A stretch of DNA of 59,310 nucleotides from Paludibacteraceae bacterium (lineage in GTDB: Bacteria > Bacteroidota > Bacteroidia > Bacteroidales > Paludibacteraceae), in the NCBI GenBank assembly GCA_017480285.1, contig JAFVAX010000037.1, positions 1 to 59,310 of the forward strand. The letters are read 5' to 3'. Position numbers and translations under genes: made by a program. This document shows positions 1 to 8,549 of the stretch, piece after piece. Under the pieces are notes generated by a model. It was not told the origin of the DNA. It made no database searches and saw only the letters and a list, made by a program, of their open reading frames with translations. The first letter of the stretch is position 1, and every line of letters starts with the position of its first letter.

Positions 1-208
1 TCTCTTCGGGCTTATGCCCAAAGCAGTTGACGAAGGTTGGTTGCTCGTTTTTTTCTCTTCGGGCTTATGCCCGAAGCAGTTGACGAAAGTTGGTTGCTTG
101 TTTTTTTTCTCTTCGGGCTTATGCCCGAAGCAGTTGACGAAGGTTGGTTGCTCGTTTTTTTTCTCTTCGGGCTTATGCCCGAAGCAGTTGACGAAGGTTG
201 GTTGCATG
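1..208. repeat. Tandem array of about 54-bp hairpin repeats (4 copies)
   Basis: Four units begin with a 7-bp stem and TTAT loop (arms TTCGGGC / GCCCGAA) at 5, 58, 112 and 166, giving a period of 53-54 bp. Each hairpin is followed by GCAGTTGACGAA, a variable GGTTGGTTGC stretch and a T-run. The first copy has a mismatch in its right arm (GCCCAAA). The array lies directly downstream of the rsmI stop codon. It may continue to the left of the window. Small translated frames across it repeat the unit and are not genes. A related array is at 1588-1780 and a single diverged copy at 10700-10740. Confidence 0.93.
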
Positions 209-230
209 TTTTTCTTTTTCTTTTCGTTTC

Positions 231-893
231 TTATTTTCCTTGGACGCAGATAACTATTTCTCCTTTTGGTTGGTTTTGAGTGAAGTAGTTGGTAAGTTCG
301 GCGAGTGTGCCGCGGTGGTGTGTCTCGTGCAGTTTGCTTATCTCGCGTGCCACAGTGGCTTGTCGGTCTGGTCCTAATACCTCCGCAAGTTGTGTAAGTG
401 TCTTGAGCAGTCGGAATGGTGATTCGTAGATAATGAATGTCTGGTCAAGTGTTGCGAGTTGCGATAGACGTGTTTGTCTGCCTTTTTTCTGTGGCAGGAA
501 GCCTTCGAAATAGAAACGGTCGTTGGTAAGTCCTGAACTGACGAGTGCCGGAACAAAGGCTGTCGGTCCGGGCAGACACTGCACCTCGATGTCGTTTTTG
601 ACGGCTTCACGCACAAGCAGGAAACCCGGGTCGGAGATGGCGGGTGTGCCTGCGTCAGATATGAGAGCGATGGTCTTGCCTTGTTTGAGTAGTTCAATGA
701 CTTGTCCGACTGTCTCGTGTTCGTTGAACTTATGGTGCGAGCGGCAAGGTGTGTGTATGTCGTAGTGGTGCAGAAGTACGCTACTTGTGCGCGTATCTTC
801 TGCAAGGATGAGGTCGGCTTCTTTCAGAATACGGATTGCTCGAAGCGTTATATCTTCAAGGTTGCCAACGGGTGTGGGTACGACATATAACAT
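231..893 (-). CDS. rsmI: 16S rRNA 2'-O-ribose C1402 methyltransferase RsmI
   Basis: A 220-residue SAM-dependent methyltransferase of the tetrapyrrole-methylase fold. RsmI 2'-O-methylates C1402 in the decoding centre of 16S rRNA. The start reads MLYVVPTPVGNLEDITLRA, the typical N-terminus with P-T-P-[IV]-G-N-L. The family segments ILAEDTRTSSVLL and ALISDAGTPAISDPG follow. The protein is shorter than the E. coli form (about 286 residues) because it lacks the C-terminal extension, which I believe is common in Bacteroidota. It follows the coiled-coil gene with a gap of about 20 bp, so the two are probably co-transcribed. The hairpin array begins right after its TAA stop. Confidence 0.95.
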   Translation of the reverse strand: MLYVVPTPVGNLEDITLRAIRILKEADLILAEDTRTSSVLLHHYDIHTPCRSHHKFNEHETVGQVIELLKQGKTIALISDAGTPAISDPGFLLVREAVKNDIEVQCLPGPTAFVPALVSSGLTNDRFYFEGFLPQKKGRQTRLSQLATLDQTFIIYESPFRLLKTLTQLAEVLGPDRQATVAREISKLHETHHRGTLAELTNYFTQNQPKGEIVICVQGK

Positions 894-914
894 TGCTGAT
901 TGTTTTTTCGGGTG

Positions 915-1580
915 TTAGAAGCGTCGTTTGAGCAGGTTGTAGAATAGTTCGTAAGCCTGCGAGTTGGTATCCCAATGGAACTTACGGCTTATGTATTCCA
1001 AAGCATCGTTGAGCGAGTTCATATTGTTCAGTTTGTCAATGGTTTGCAGCATTTTCTCTGCATCTCCACTGAACAGCTCGCGTTGGAACAGATAGCGGTC
1101 GGCAATACTCATTGCACGGCGTATGTCGGTTATAGGTGGCAAGAGTGTTGCACTTGAAACAGGTGTCTGCTGCACAGGCTCATGTTCTACTGCTTCTTGC
1201 TCTTGTTCGGGTTCTTTCGTTTCCGTTTCGGGTTCTATTGTTTCCGTTTCCGGTTCTTTCGTTTCCGTTTCGGGTTCTATTGTTTCCGTTTCCGTTTCTA
1301 TTGTGTCGTATGCGGCAGTTTTGTTGTTATGAATAGTGTCTTGCAGGTCGCGTATCTGTTGCTTGTAGGTTTCGATGAGCGTTAGTGTTTCTGCAAGTTG
1401 CTGTTCAAGTGCGGTTTTCTTGTTGTTTTGCTCTTCTATGCAGAGGCGGAGGGCATTGATTTGTTTTTCTTTTTCTTCGTTGGCCGCCTGCATTTGCAAC
1501 AATTCGTTGTCAAGTCGTTGTTGGAGTGCGTCAAGTTCGCTACGCATCCGGCTTATGGCTGATTTTATTTCTTCGTACAT
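915..1580 (-). CDS. Coiled-coil protein with Glu/Thr repeat linker and conserved C-terminal domain
   Basis: A 221-residue protein without signal peptide. Residues 1 to about 90 form a long coiled coil with heptad Leu/Ile and many Gln/Glu. Residues of roughly 95-130 are an acidic linker of 7-residue EPETET[KI] units. The last 70 residues (ITDIRRAMSIADRYLFQREL onward, ending LLKRRF) form a compact alpha-helical block that I associate with uncharacterised Bacteroidales proteins. Function unknown; the layout suggests a cytosolic scaffold. The ATG is 8 bp from the edge of the 1588-1780 array, so that array forms its whole upstream region. The gene precedes rsmI on the same strand. Confidence 0.8.
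   Translation of the reverse strand: MYEEIKSAISRMRSELDALQQRLDNELLQMQAANEEKEKQINALRLCIEEQNNKKTALEQQLAETLTLIETYKQQIRDLQDTIHNNKTAAYDTIETETETIEPETETKEPETETIEPETETKEPEQEQEAVEHEPVQQTPVSSATLLPPITDIRRAMSIADRYLFQRELFSGDAEKMLQTIDKLNNMNSLNDALEYISRKFHWDTNSQAYELFYNLLKRRF
1209..1304 (-). repeat. In-gene 21-bp repeats encoding EPETET[KI]
   Basis: Consecutive 21-nt units with the core GTTTCCGTTTC (plus strand) alternate in one codon (Lys or Ile), giving a 42-bp super-period. They encode the acidic Glu/Thr/Pro linker of the coiled-coil protein. In-frame units of this kind can expand or contract without breaking the frame. Confidence 0.85.
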
Positions 1581-1587
1581 GGTGGTT

Positions 1588-1780
1588 TCCTTTTTTTACT
1601 TCGGGCTTACGCCCGAAGCAGTTGACGAAAGTGGTTTTCTTTTTTACTTCGGGCTTACGCCCGAAGCAGTTGACGAAAGTGGTTTCCTTTTTTTACTTCG
1701 GGCTTACGCTCGAAGCAGTTGACGAAAGTGTTTTTCTTTTTTACTTCGGGCTTACGCCCGAAGCAGTTGACGAAAGTGTT
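1588..1780. repeat. Tandem array of about 48-bp hairpin repeats (4 copies)
   Basis: Four units start at 1600, 1648, 1697 and 1745 with stem TTCGGGC, loop TTAC and right arm GCCCGAA; the third copy has GCTCGAA. Each continues GCAGTTGACGAAAGTG and then a T-rich run. The array fills the whole gap between the POT transporter stop (1781) and the ATG of the coiled-coil gene (1580). Read on the minus strand the hairpins are followed by A-runs rather than T-runs, so they are not ordinary intrinsic terminators for these genes. Confidence 0.93.
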
Positions 1781-3442
1781 TTATTTGGTTGCGTCTTCAA
1801 GTTTGCGCATAATGGAGAAGATGAAAAGTGCTGAAAGTGAGCAGAGTACGATAAGAATGGTCCATAGCGCCCAGAGAGGCAGGTGCTGCCACAACATTCC
1901 AATGATAGAAACGAGGTAGTTGCCTATGGCTGTTGCTGCGAACCAACATCCCATCATTGCACCTTTGTATTTTGGTGGTGCTACTTTGCTGACGAAACTT
2001 ATTCCCATAGGTGAGAGGAAGAGTTCTGCGAAGGTCAGTACCAAATAGGTAGAAATAAGCAAGTTAGGCGATACGAGCGACACTTCTGCTCCTGCTGCAA
2101 GTTCGCTTGGTGCAGGCAAACCGATTGAGCCGAGCGTCATAATAAGGAAGCCGACTGCCGCAATGATCATACCGATACCAATCTTGCGAGGTGCTGATGG
2201 CTCTTTGCTCCGTTTGGCAAGCATTCCGAAGAAAGCGAGCGAGACGGGTGTGAGTGCTACTACGAAGAAGGGGTTGAACTGTTGGAATATCTGTGGTAAG
2301 ATTTCTATTTCCGACGGCATCTGTAAGTAGCGTATGGCAATACCTCCAACGGCCAGTATTGTAACTATGGATGCTATCAACTTGTTGCGGCCGGTTTTCG
2401 ATTGGAAAATAGCAAACAGTCCATACACACCGACAACAGCAAGTACAAGGTTCCAAATATCAAACCCGATACGGGTAAGTCCGTGAGCGGAGTGTTGTGT
2501 GTAGTCGCGTGCAAAGAAGGTGAGAGTGAGTCCGTTTTGGTGGAATGCCATCCAGAAGAATATAACCACTGCAAATACGAGCAACAGTGCTACGATACGG
2601 TTTTTGGTTTGTTGAGGAGTGAGTTCTTCGATCTGAATGTTGGCTTTGGCTGCTTGCTTGACATTGACATCAGCGTGTTTGAAAGTAGAGCGGAAGCATA
2701 CATAGATAAGCATTGACACAATCAGACTGACGCATGCCACTGCAAATCCCCAGTGATAGGCACTTGAAAGGGTTGTAATATAATTATCAGCAAAAGTGGT
2801 AAGGTCGTTGAGGTCTGCACCTTGCGCGCTTGCTAAATTAGTGAATCGTTGCAGGTTCTCGGGTGTTATAGTTGAGTTGAGATATTGGTGTGCGAGTGCC
2901 GGTATTTGTCCGTCGTAGGTAAAACCACCGTTTTTCATTACATATTGTGTAATTTTTGTAGCGGCGGTAGGTGCGAAGAGTGCGCCGATATTGATAGCCA
3001 TGTAGAAAAGCGAGAAGGCAGTATCGCGTCGGTCTGCATATTTGGGGTCGTCGTAGAGGTTACCGACAAGCACTTGCAGGTTGCCTTTGAAGAGTCCCGT
3101 TCCGAGTGCTATGAGGAAGAGCGAGCCTATCATGATGGCAATGCCACTCATATCGTTACCAACAGGTATGGAGAGGCATAGATAGCCTACAAACATAATG
3201 CAAATACCTGATGTAACCATTTTTCCGTATCCGAAGCGGTCAGCCAAGATACCACCTACGAGCGGGAGGAAATAGACTAAAGCGAGGAAAATAGCAAATA
3301 TATTGGATGTTACACCTTCTGTGAAACCGAATTTTGCTTGCAAGAAGAGTGTGAAGATAGCAAGCATGGTGTAGTAACCGAATCGTTCGCCAGTGTTGGC
3401 AAGTGCAAGGGCATATAAGCCTTTGGGTTGATTTTCAAACAT
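1781..3442 (-). CDS. POT/PTR2-family proton-dependent oligopeptide transporter
   Basis: A 553-residue inner-membrane protein with about 14 hydrophobic segments. POT transporters import di- and tripeptides with protons. The N-terminus MFENQPKGLYALALANTGER, then FGYYTM, matches the family signature around ExxERFxYY, but the first Glu of ExxER is Asn here (N-T-G-E-R). The second signature region, GTGLFKGNLQVLVGNLY with FYMAINIGALFAP, is also clear. The central section around residues 255-290 is a charged cytosolic loop. The gene stands alone with its own probable promoter at 3519-3550; the hairpin array follows immediately after the stop. Confidence 0.93.
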   Translation of the reverse strand: MFENQPKGLYALALANTGERFGYYTMLAIFTLFLQAKFGFTEGVTSNIFAIFLALVYFLPLVGGILADRFGYGKMVTSGICIMFVGYLCLSIPVGNDMSGIAIMIGSLFLIALGTGLFKGNLQVLVGNLYDDPKYADRRDTAFSLFYMAINIGALFAPTAATKITQYVMKNGGFTYDGQIPALAHQYLNSTITPENLQRFTNLASAQGADLNDLTTFADNYITTLSSAYHWGFAVACVSLIVSMLIYVCFRSTFKHADVNVKQAAKANIQIEELTPQQTKNRIVALLLVFAVVIFFWMAFHQNGLTLTFFARDYTQHSAHGLTRIGFDIWNLVLAVVGVYGLFAIFQSKTGRNKLIASIVTILAVGGIAIRYLQMPSEIEILPQIFQQFNPFFVVALTPVSLAFFGMLAKRSKEPSAPRKIGIGMIIAAVGFLIMTLGSIGLPAPSELAAGAEVSLVSPNLLISTYLVLTFAELFLSPMGISFVSKVAPPKYKGAMMGCWFAATAIGNYLVSIIGMLWQHLPLWALWTILIVLCSLSALFIFSIMRKLEDATK

Positions 3443-3518
3443 AATGTATAAGGGTTAGAGTTTTTAACTTTTTTGTTGTTTATCTTTTTTTGTTTCCAGA
3501 CTTTTGAATTAAACTTTA

Positions 3519-3550
3519 CAAATTTACATTTTTTTTCTCAATTTTGCAAG
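3519..3550 (-). promoter_or_regulatory. Bacteroidota-type promoter for the POT transporter gene
   Basis: On the minus strand the -7 element TAAATTTG (plus-strand CAAATTTA 3519-3526) is preceded at 20 nt by CTTG (plus-strand CAAG 3547-3550), one mismatch from the -33 consensus TTTG. The spacing equals that of the other promoters in the window. Confidence 0.55.
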
Positions 3551-3602
3551 AATTTTATAAAAAGGGAGCATTTCGCCTTCAAAGTGAAATGCTCCTTTAA
3601 GA
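3551..3602 (-). terminator. Intrinsic terminator after the 1409-residue surface protein gene
   Basis: On the minus strand AAAGGAGCATTTCAC, a short loop, then GCGAAATGCTCCCTTT form a long stem with one bulge (plus-strand arms 3561-3576 and 3584-3598), followed by TTTTTATAAAA. It lies about 20 bp past the TAG stop of the gene at 3621 and upstream of the POT promoter. Confidence 0.85.
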
Positions 3603-3620
3603 GAAAACCATTTTTACCAA

Positions 3621-6600
3621 CTATTTTACTAATACTTTTTCTATGTCTTGTTCGTTTCTAACAAGATATACACCTTGTGGCAAAGTTATTGTCTTATAGA
3701 CAGATGCGTCAAGTTGTGTGCTTGTTACGAGTTTTCCTGTAGGGGTATAAATTTGAATTTGTGCCACTTGACTGCTGATAATTGTTATTTGTCCTTTTCC
3801 GCTTATTACGCTGAAGTTGTTGTTGGTGTTTTCAATTTCTGTTGCTACTTCCTGTTGCTGTTTTGCTTCGTAGAAGGCATCGCGACTTAGCGTGCGCATG
3901 ATTTTTGTTGTTTCAAGACTGCCCAGTAGGAACGACTCGCAAGGTTGGAAACTGCCTTCTTGTTCTTTCCACCAGTTTGAGTCGCCGTTCCATTCGGGTT
4001 GTACGCGGAAGAAGGGTTCGCCGAATTCTTTGTATGCAAAACTCGGGTTTCCGCCCATGACGAATGGCAGTTCGTCGGGTGTCTCAACATCTTTTGGTCC
4101 GATGGTTGGTCTTGGGGCTGAAACGAAGTGGTTGGCACCATTTATGGTTGCACCCGTTTCACTCTCAAGCACTACATAGTGGAATGTCCAATATGGTTTG
4201 CCGCTATTGTTAATCATCTTGAATATATAAGGTTGATTAGCAAGGATGTAGCGTCCGTCTGCATGTGTGGTATAACCGGTTTGGAACACTTCTTCAACAC
4301 CGTGTGTGGTATTGTCGATGATGTCGTCTGTGCGGTCTTCATCAAGGAAGTACAAGTAGCAGTATGCCATTGAGTTATCAGCATCGGGGTTGACTGTCGG
4401 GCTTACGAACGAAGTCAGTTGTACGCTCTCGCCATCATCGGTGTCCCAAATTTTGTTCACTTTATAAGGCATACAAATGGGATAGTATGCGTTGTCCATG
4501 TATTTGCGCTTATGTCGTGCTTTGGCGATGACTGTGAAATCGTCGTACTCGTTGAATGCACCGCCGTGATAGAAAGTGAAATATACGGGTCTGTAAAGGT
4601 TGTCAACTCCATCGCCACCGAGTCCTGATACTGTCTCACCCGGGCTAATGACATAGTTCTTATGCCATTCCCAATGGGGGGTATGGTCGTCTTGTGTTAC
4701 ATATAGATAGCCGTATTTGTCATCTCCGCTGAGGACATTGGTCATTCCGTAATAGTAGTAGTTATCTTTGTTTCCGCTTGACAGAATGCTTATTGCACTG
4801 TTTTTATTATCTGCTTTGAATATACACAGAGCCTGCGGGTACTCGTTTTCGGGTTTAGCCCATACGGAGTCGATATGCCATTCTGAATAGTCTGTTGCTT
4901 TGTCGGGGAACTTGTACTCCCAGCGTTGCAGGCTCTCGCCGTATTTGTTGACCGCATCCTTGCGTTTGTTGATTGGAACGGCGAGGTTGTATCCGTTCTT
5001 GTAACTGTTTGCCGTGGCGTCTGATACGGTTGCCGTATAGATGGGATTGACAATGTTTCCTCCGTTGATTTGCACATTGGGTGCGAGCAGAGGCTGGTTC
5101 TCATCGCTACCTACCATAGTTATGGTACCACCATTGATGATGAGTTGTCCTAATGGTACGCCACCGCCGAGACCTTTGATGGACAGACCGATGGAATCGG
5201 TTGCCTCAAGCGTATTCTTCACATAATCAACATTATTTATGTCTTCTCCGGTAAACAATGAGATAGCCCCTTCAAGCCAGCGCAGGAAAGTCATATTCTT
5301 ATACACATTTGTTCCGTTGCCGCTACCTTCGGTGAAGTTCCACTTGTTACCGTAAAGTGAAGAGTTCTGATATGATGATCCGCAAACGAGATAGTTGGAC
5401 CACTCGGCGTAATAGGTTGTGTAATTGATGTAAATGAGCATGTCGCGTTTGTCAAGCCATTCGCCTATTTTTCCGATGGGTTTGACGAAGTTCTTCTTGT
5501 AGGTCATCTTGGTGGCGTTGGCGTGGTAGTTGGCGGGAACGATGTTTATATATCCTCCGTTGATGGTGTAAGTACCGTTTTCGCCACCGGTATAAAGCGG
5601 TGCCACTTTGTTTCCACAACCTGCAATGTCAAGCGAGCCGTACATATTTCTGTTTTCGGGCCAGAAAGCGTCAATAACGACATTGGCTGTCGCTCCGTCT
5701 TTTATCTCGATAGGCGAACTGTAACGCTTGTAGTAAAGTATGGTACTGTCGATAGGCGCACCGTCGGTGTCGAATTTCTTGTACATTGTGTTGTTGGTGC
5801 GCATCTTGAGTTTTATTCCCGCCGTACCGCCTTCCGAGCCAAGCAGTTCGTTGCTGCCGTTGAGGTGGAAACGCGATTCGCCTGACGGCACAAGGAATGC
5901 CGGTGTGGTATAGAGGAAGTCCCAAGTGGCGTAGTTCTTTGTACCATTCTCGAGCCAGTGGGTTACCACATAGGTTCTGTCTGTCACCGTGCTGTTGGCG
6001 GACTGCATAAAGGCATCTTCGAGATAGATGTCGCAATTTTGAAGTTGTGCCCAGCCGGCGTTGCTTGTGAACACATCCTGTTTGAGTTGGTCGAAGTTGC
6101 CGGTGAAATAGATTTTCTTGTTCGTTTTTGTACCCAAGCGGACATTCTTGAAGTCGAACAGTTCTTGAGCAACATAGCCTTTGTCGGTAGATTTGACGAA
6201 CTTATATGCCTTGTCTGTTTCGCCCACTGCGGCACCGGAAGCCGTTTTCTCAAGGGCTGTCTCGGTGTCAGGCAGACGAATGGCATATCCGGAACCCGTA
6301 CCTGTGGCACCGCCTTCCCAGAACTGCTTGTCCCATTGGTGGTACGAAGCGGGCGGATTAGTGTTGGTGCCCGGCATATAGACAGTAGTGTATTTCTGTC
6401 CGTTAGGGGAATAAGAGAGGTCGTACCAAGTGTAGTCGTAGAAGTCGAAGTTCTCCGCATTACCGAGCAGACCCACATTCACACCGCGTTTGGAGAATAC
6501 GGTATAGATATGCCTTACCTGTCCGACAGTCTCGCGGGTATCCTCGTTTATGTCCCGCTTGAACTCGCCTGTCAGGTTGGTTTGCATAAGGGCTGTCTCG

Positions 6601-7841
6601 GGGTTGCTTATCGCTTTATTTGCCTGTGTGTCAGTGATGGACAGAACCACGCTTACGGGATTGCCGTCAGCATCGATAAAGTCAAGTCTCGCGTTGCCGT
6701 TGGCATCCTCCACACGCCTTGCCCAGACATAGAAGTAATCGTTGAGAGTGTAAGATTTGGTGCAAGACTGCTCTATTGTCCAACTTGTGGTAACGGCATT
6801 AAGATTACAACTATTTTCACATTTATTGCTATTTAACAAATGCCCATCATCTTCTTCACAAGTCCAACTATTCCAAGCAAGACTGTTACTCCAAGTTTCA
6901 AACTGCTGCTGGGTATTTGTATTGTCAATGGAATTTGCGGGCAATTGACCTGCTTCAAATCTTGAACTCGCATTATCCGCACCTTTGACCTCAATGGGTT
7001 CGTAGCGATAACTTGAAGAATATGCGGTTCGTGTTGTGGTATAATTGAAATCGCCACTTTGGAAGGAGCAGTCATACGAATGAGTATATACATTAGGGTT
7101 CACATCCACTAATGACCAACTCGATGTTTTTGTTTTACTGTGACTCGTTAATTGCCGCTTTGATCCTGTTGTACACTTATACACAAAGTTGTAAGTAGAA
7201 ACATATCGATATTGTGTTATCTTCCACCTTCCAATACCACTTGTTTTTGTTTCTCTTTGGGAAGTTGTCGTTTCCGTTCTTTTTACAGTTGCTGTTCTGT
7301 CACGTCGATAAGTATAGTTTCTTGTTCTGTAAATCTTGTAGTATCCGTAATAGAAAGTACCTTCGGTATGTTTGAGGTCGGTAACGAGCATACCGTCCTG
7401 AGTGGGTTCGTAGTAGTATAGTGCTTCTGCCGAGTGGTCGGGACCGTTGCTTGTAGGTTGCAGATAAGTTTTCTTCTTTGTCGCCTCGTTGCTTCCCCAG
7501 CGGCTGTCGCCGTTCATCAACCGCACATTGCGCCCTGTATAGGCAGTGATAGTCTGTTCGTTGCCGAGAGTGTCGGTGTAAGTCCACAAACCCGCAGATG
7601 CGGTCATGTCGCGGAGGTTCTTAATTACATTGTCGCGCGTGTTCTGATAGAGCATATAGTAAGCCGACTTGTTCTGACTGATGTATATCTCGTCGAAGTA
7701 TGCGTCGCCGTTAGCGGGGTTGAACAGACTCTCCTTGTAAGGCGATAGTTTGTCGCCCGGATTGTCGAAGGTAAGCACTTGTGCTTCAACCGAAAAACTT
7801 GCTACAAGAGCAAGCAGTAGTATGATAAAGTTTCTTTTCAT
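3621..7841 (-). CDS. Large secreted surface protein with type A T9SS C-terminal sorting domain
   Basis: A 1406-residue secreted protein of unknown function. The start MKRNFIILLLALVASFSVEA is a clear signal peptide; I prefer it over an ATG 9 bp upstream because it gives the normal K-R positive end. The last 70 residues (VISGKGQITI, AQIQIYTPTGKLV, LPQGVYLVR, KVLVK) match the type A sorting domain of the type IX secretion system, which is removed when the protein is anchored at the surface. The middle is beta-rich with many Trp, Tyr and Gly residues. Roughly residues 170-350 are unusually rich in Thr, Ser, Tyr and Arg, and that DNA is more AT-rich than its flanks. The gene follows the small membrane-tailed protein by about 21 bp, so they form one unit. 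Stop codon TAG. Confidence 0.88.
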   Translation of the reverse strand: MKRNFIILLLALVASFSVEAQVLTFDNPGDKLSPYKESLFNPANGDAYFDEIYISQNKSAYYMLYQNTRDNVIKNLRDMTASAGLWTYTDTLGNEQTITAYTGRNVRLMNGDSRWGSNEATKKKTYLQPTSNGPDHSAEALYYYEPTQDGMLVTDLKHTEGTFYYGYYKIYRTRNYTYRRDRTATVKRTETTTSQRETKTSGIGRWKITQYRYVSTYNFVYKCTTGSKRQLTSHSKTKTSSWSLVDVNPNVYTHSYDCSFQSGDFNYTTTRTAYSSSYRYEPIEVKGADNASSRFEAGQLPANSIDNTNTQQQFETWSNSLAWNSWTCEEDDGHLLNSNKCENSCNLNAVTTSWTIEQSCTKSYTLNDYFYVWARRVEDANGNARLDFIDADGNPVSVVLSITDTQANKAISNPETALMQTNLTGEFKRDINEDTRETVGQVRHIYTVFSKRGVNVGLLGNAENFDFYDYTWYDLSYSPNGQKYTTVYMPGTNTNPPASYHQWDKQFWEGGATGTGSGYAIRLPDTETALEKTASGAAVGETDKAYKFVKSTDKGYVAQELFDFKNVRLGTKTNKKIYFTGNFDQLKQDVFTSNAGWAQLQNCDIYLEDAFMQSANSTVTDRTYVVTHWLENGTKNYATWDFLYTTPAFLVPSGESRFHLNGSNELLGSEGGTAGIKLKMRTNNTMYKKFDTDGAPIDSTILYYKRYSSPIEIKDGATANVVIDAFWPENRNMYGSLDIAGCGNKVAPLYTGGENGTYTINGGYINIVPANYHANATKMTYKKNFVKPIGKIGEWLDKRDMLIYINYTTYYAEWSNYLVCGSSYQNSSLYGNKWNFTEGSGNGTNVYKNMTFLRWLEGAISLFTGEDINNVDYVKNTLEATDSIGLSIKGLGGGVPLGQLIINGGTITMVGSDENQPLLAPNVQINGGNIVNPIYTATVSDATANSYKNGYNLAVPINKRKDAVNKYGESLQRWEYKFPDKATDYSEWHIDSVWAKPENEYPQALCIFKADNKNSAISILSSGNKDNYYYYGMTNVLSGDDKYGYLYVTQDDHTPHWEWHKNYVISPGETVSGLGGDGVDNLYRPVYFTFYHGGAFNEYDDFTVIAKARHKRKYMDNAYYPICMPYKVNKIWDTDDGESVQLTSFVSPTVNPDADNSMAYCYLYFLDEDRTDDIIDNTTHGVEEVFQTGYTTHADGRYILANQPYIFKMINNSGKPYWTFHYVVLESETGATINGANHFVSAPRPTIGPKDVETPDELPFVMGGNPSFAYKEFGEPFFRVQPEWNGDSNWWKEQEGSFQPCESFLLGSLETTKIMRTLSRDAFYEAKQQQEVATEIENTNNNFSVISGKGQITIISSQVAQIQIYTPTGKLVTSTQLDASVYKTITLPQGVYLVRNEQDIEKVLVK

Positions 7842-7862
7842 TGTTATCATTTTCAGAATCGT

Positions 7863-8489
7863 TTATTTCACAATCTTATATTTAATGAGGCTGTATATAG
7901 CCCCTAATATACTCATAAACATTATAACAAACTTATCAGTAGTCAGTGGCAACTTTACTGTTGATTGTCCGTTATCATCTCCCTGAGCCCCGCCACCTTC
8001 GGGGGTTGCTCTTTTTTGGATATCGTTGCCTGTCAGGTTATCGTCGGCAAATTGCGCATCAAAATGCCTAACCGGTGTTGCGATAGCTAAAAAACTATGT
8101 GCAATGCCGGCACTATTTGTTATCTGTTCTGTTTTTTGTCGGTTTTGTGCTGTACTGTAACTGCTTCCGCCTGCGTTTCCTCCGTATGATTGCAACCTTG
8201 CGGAAGAAGTGGTATATAAGGCAGAACTGTTGTTATTTGCTTGTGTTACAATACGATTAGCATTATTTACTGTGTTAAAGGTATGTTTTGTCAGGTCGTT
8301 TTGGGTGGTTATAGGTACTGCCAAACCGTTTTCCGAACTTGCTTTATAGTAAGCGGAATTCAGTTTGGAGTACTTAATAAGGCTTTCTTTCTTATAGCCT
8401 GACTGTGCCTTGTGGGCTGTGTTCATATAACAAAGTGCGGACACAACAAAGGCGCATAATAACACTATCTTAAAATCAAAATCTTTCAC
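7863..8489 (-). CDS. Small secreted protein with C-terminal membrane tail, partner of the surface protein gene
   Basis: A 208-residue protein of unrecognised family. It has an N-terminal hydrophobic segment (FKIVLLCAFVVSALCYMNTA), a Ser/Asn/Thr-rich middle (about residues 40-150), a Gly-rich acidic stretch (PEGGGAQGDDNG) and a second hydrophobic segment (FVIMFMSILGAIYSLI) ending in KYKIVK. The same plan, secreted Ser/Thr-rich body plus acidic stretch plus terminal membrane tail, occurs in the small proteins at 34076 and 39178, which also sit next to giant secreted proteins. Here the small gene comes first. Sequence similarity to those two is weak, so the relation is inferred from architecture. 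Confidence 0.8.
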   Translation of the reverse strand: MKDFDFKIVLLCAFVVSALCYMNTAHKAQSGYKKESLIKYSKLNSAYYKASSENGLAVPITTQNDLTKHTFNTVNNANRIVTQANNNSSALYTTSSARLQSYGGNAGGSSYSTAQNRQKTEQITNSAGIAHSFLAIATPVRHFDAQFADDNLTGNDIQKRATPEGGGAQGDDNGQSTVKLPLTTDKFVIMFMSILGAIYSLIKYKIVK

Positions 8490-8517
8490 TAATACCTTGA
8501 AATTGCTAAAAGCACTA

Positions 8518-8549
8518 CAAAATTAAGATTTTTTTAAGAAAAAAGCAAG
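8518..8549 (-). promoter_or_regulatory. Probable promoter of the small-protein / surface-protein pair
   Basis: On the minus strand the -7 element is TAATTTTG (plus-strand CAAAATTA 8518-8525), with CTTG as the -33 element 20 nt upstream (plus-strand CAAG 8546-8549). The -33 element lies inside the terminator hairpin of the preceding gene. Confidence 0.5.

Noticed and set aside
14..279. Short plus-strand frames in the first hairpin array
   Set aside because: They only translate the tandem repeat and have no start context.
1..1780. CRISPR array
   Set aside because: The repeats are nearly identical along their whole unit, with no unique spacers, and no cas gene is present.
1588..1780. Ordinary intrinsic terminators for the minus-strand genes
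   Set aside because: Read on the minus strand the stems are followed by A-runs, not T-runs.
1123..1834. Plus-strand frames with repetitive Val/Ser/Phe sequence
   Set aside because: They are the antisense of the Glu/Thr repeat of the coiled-coil gene and of the second hairpin array.
5958..6836. A 292-codon plus-strand frame inside the large surface protein gene
   Set aside because: It lies wholly antisense to the 1409-codon gene, whose product has a signal peptide and a sorting tail. The antisense product has no recognisable domain.
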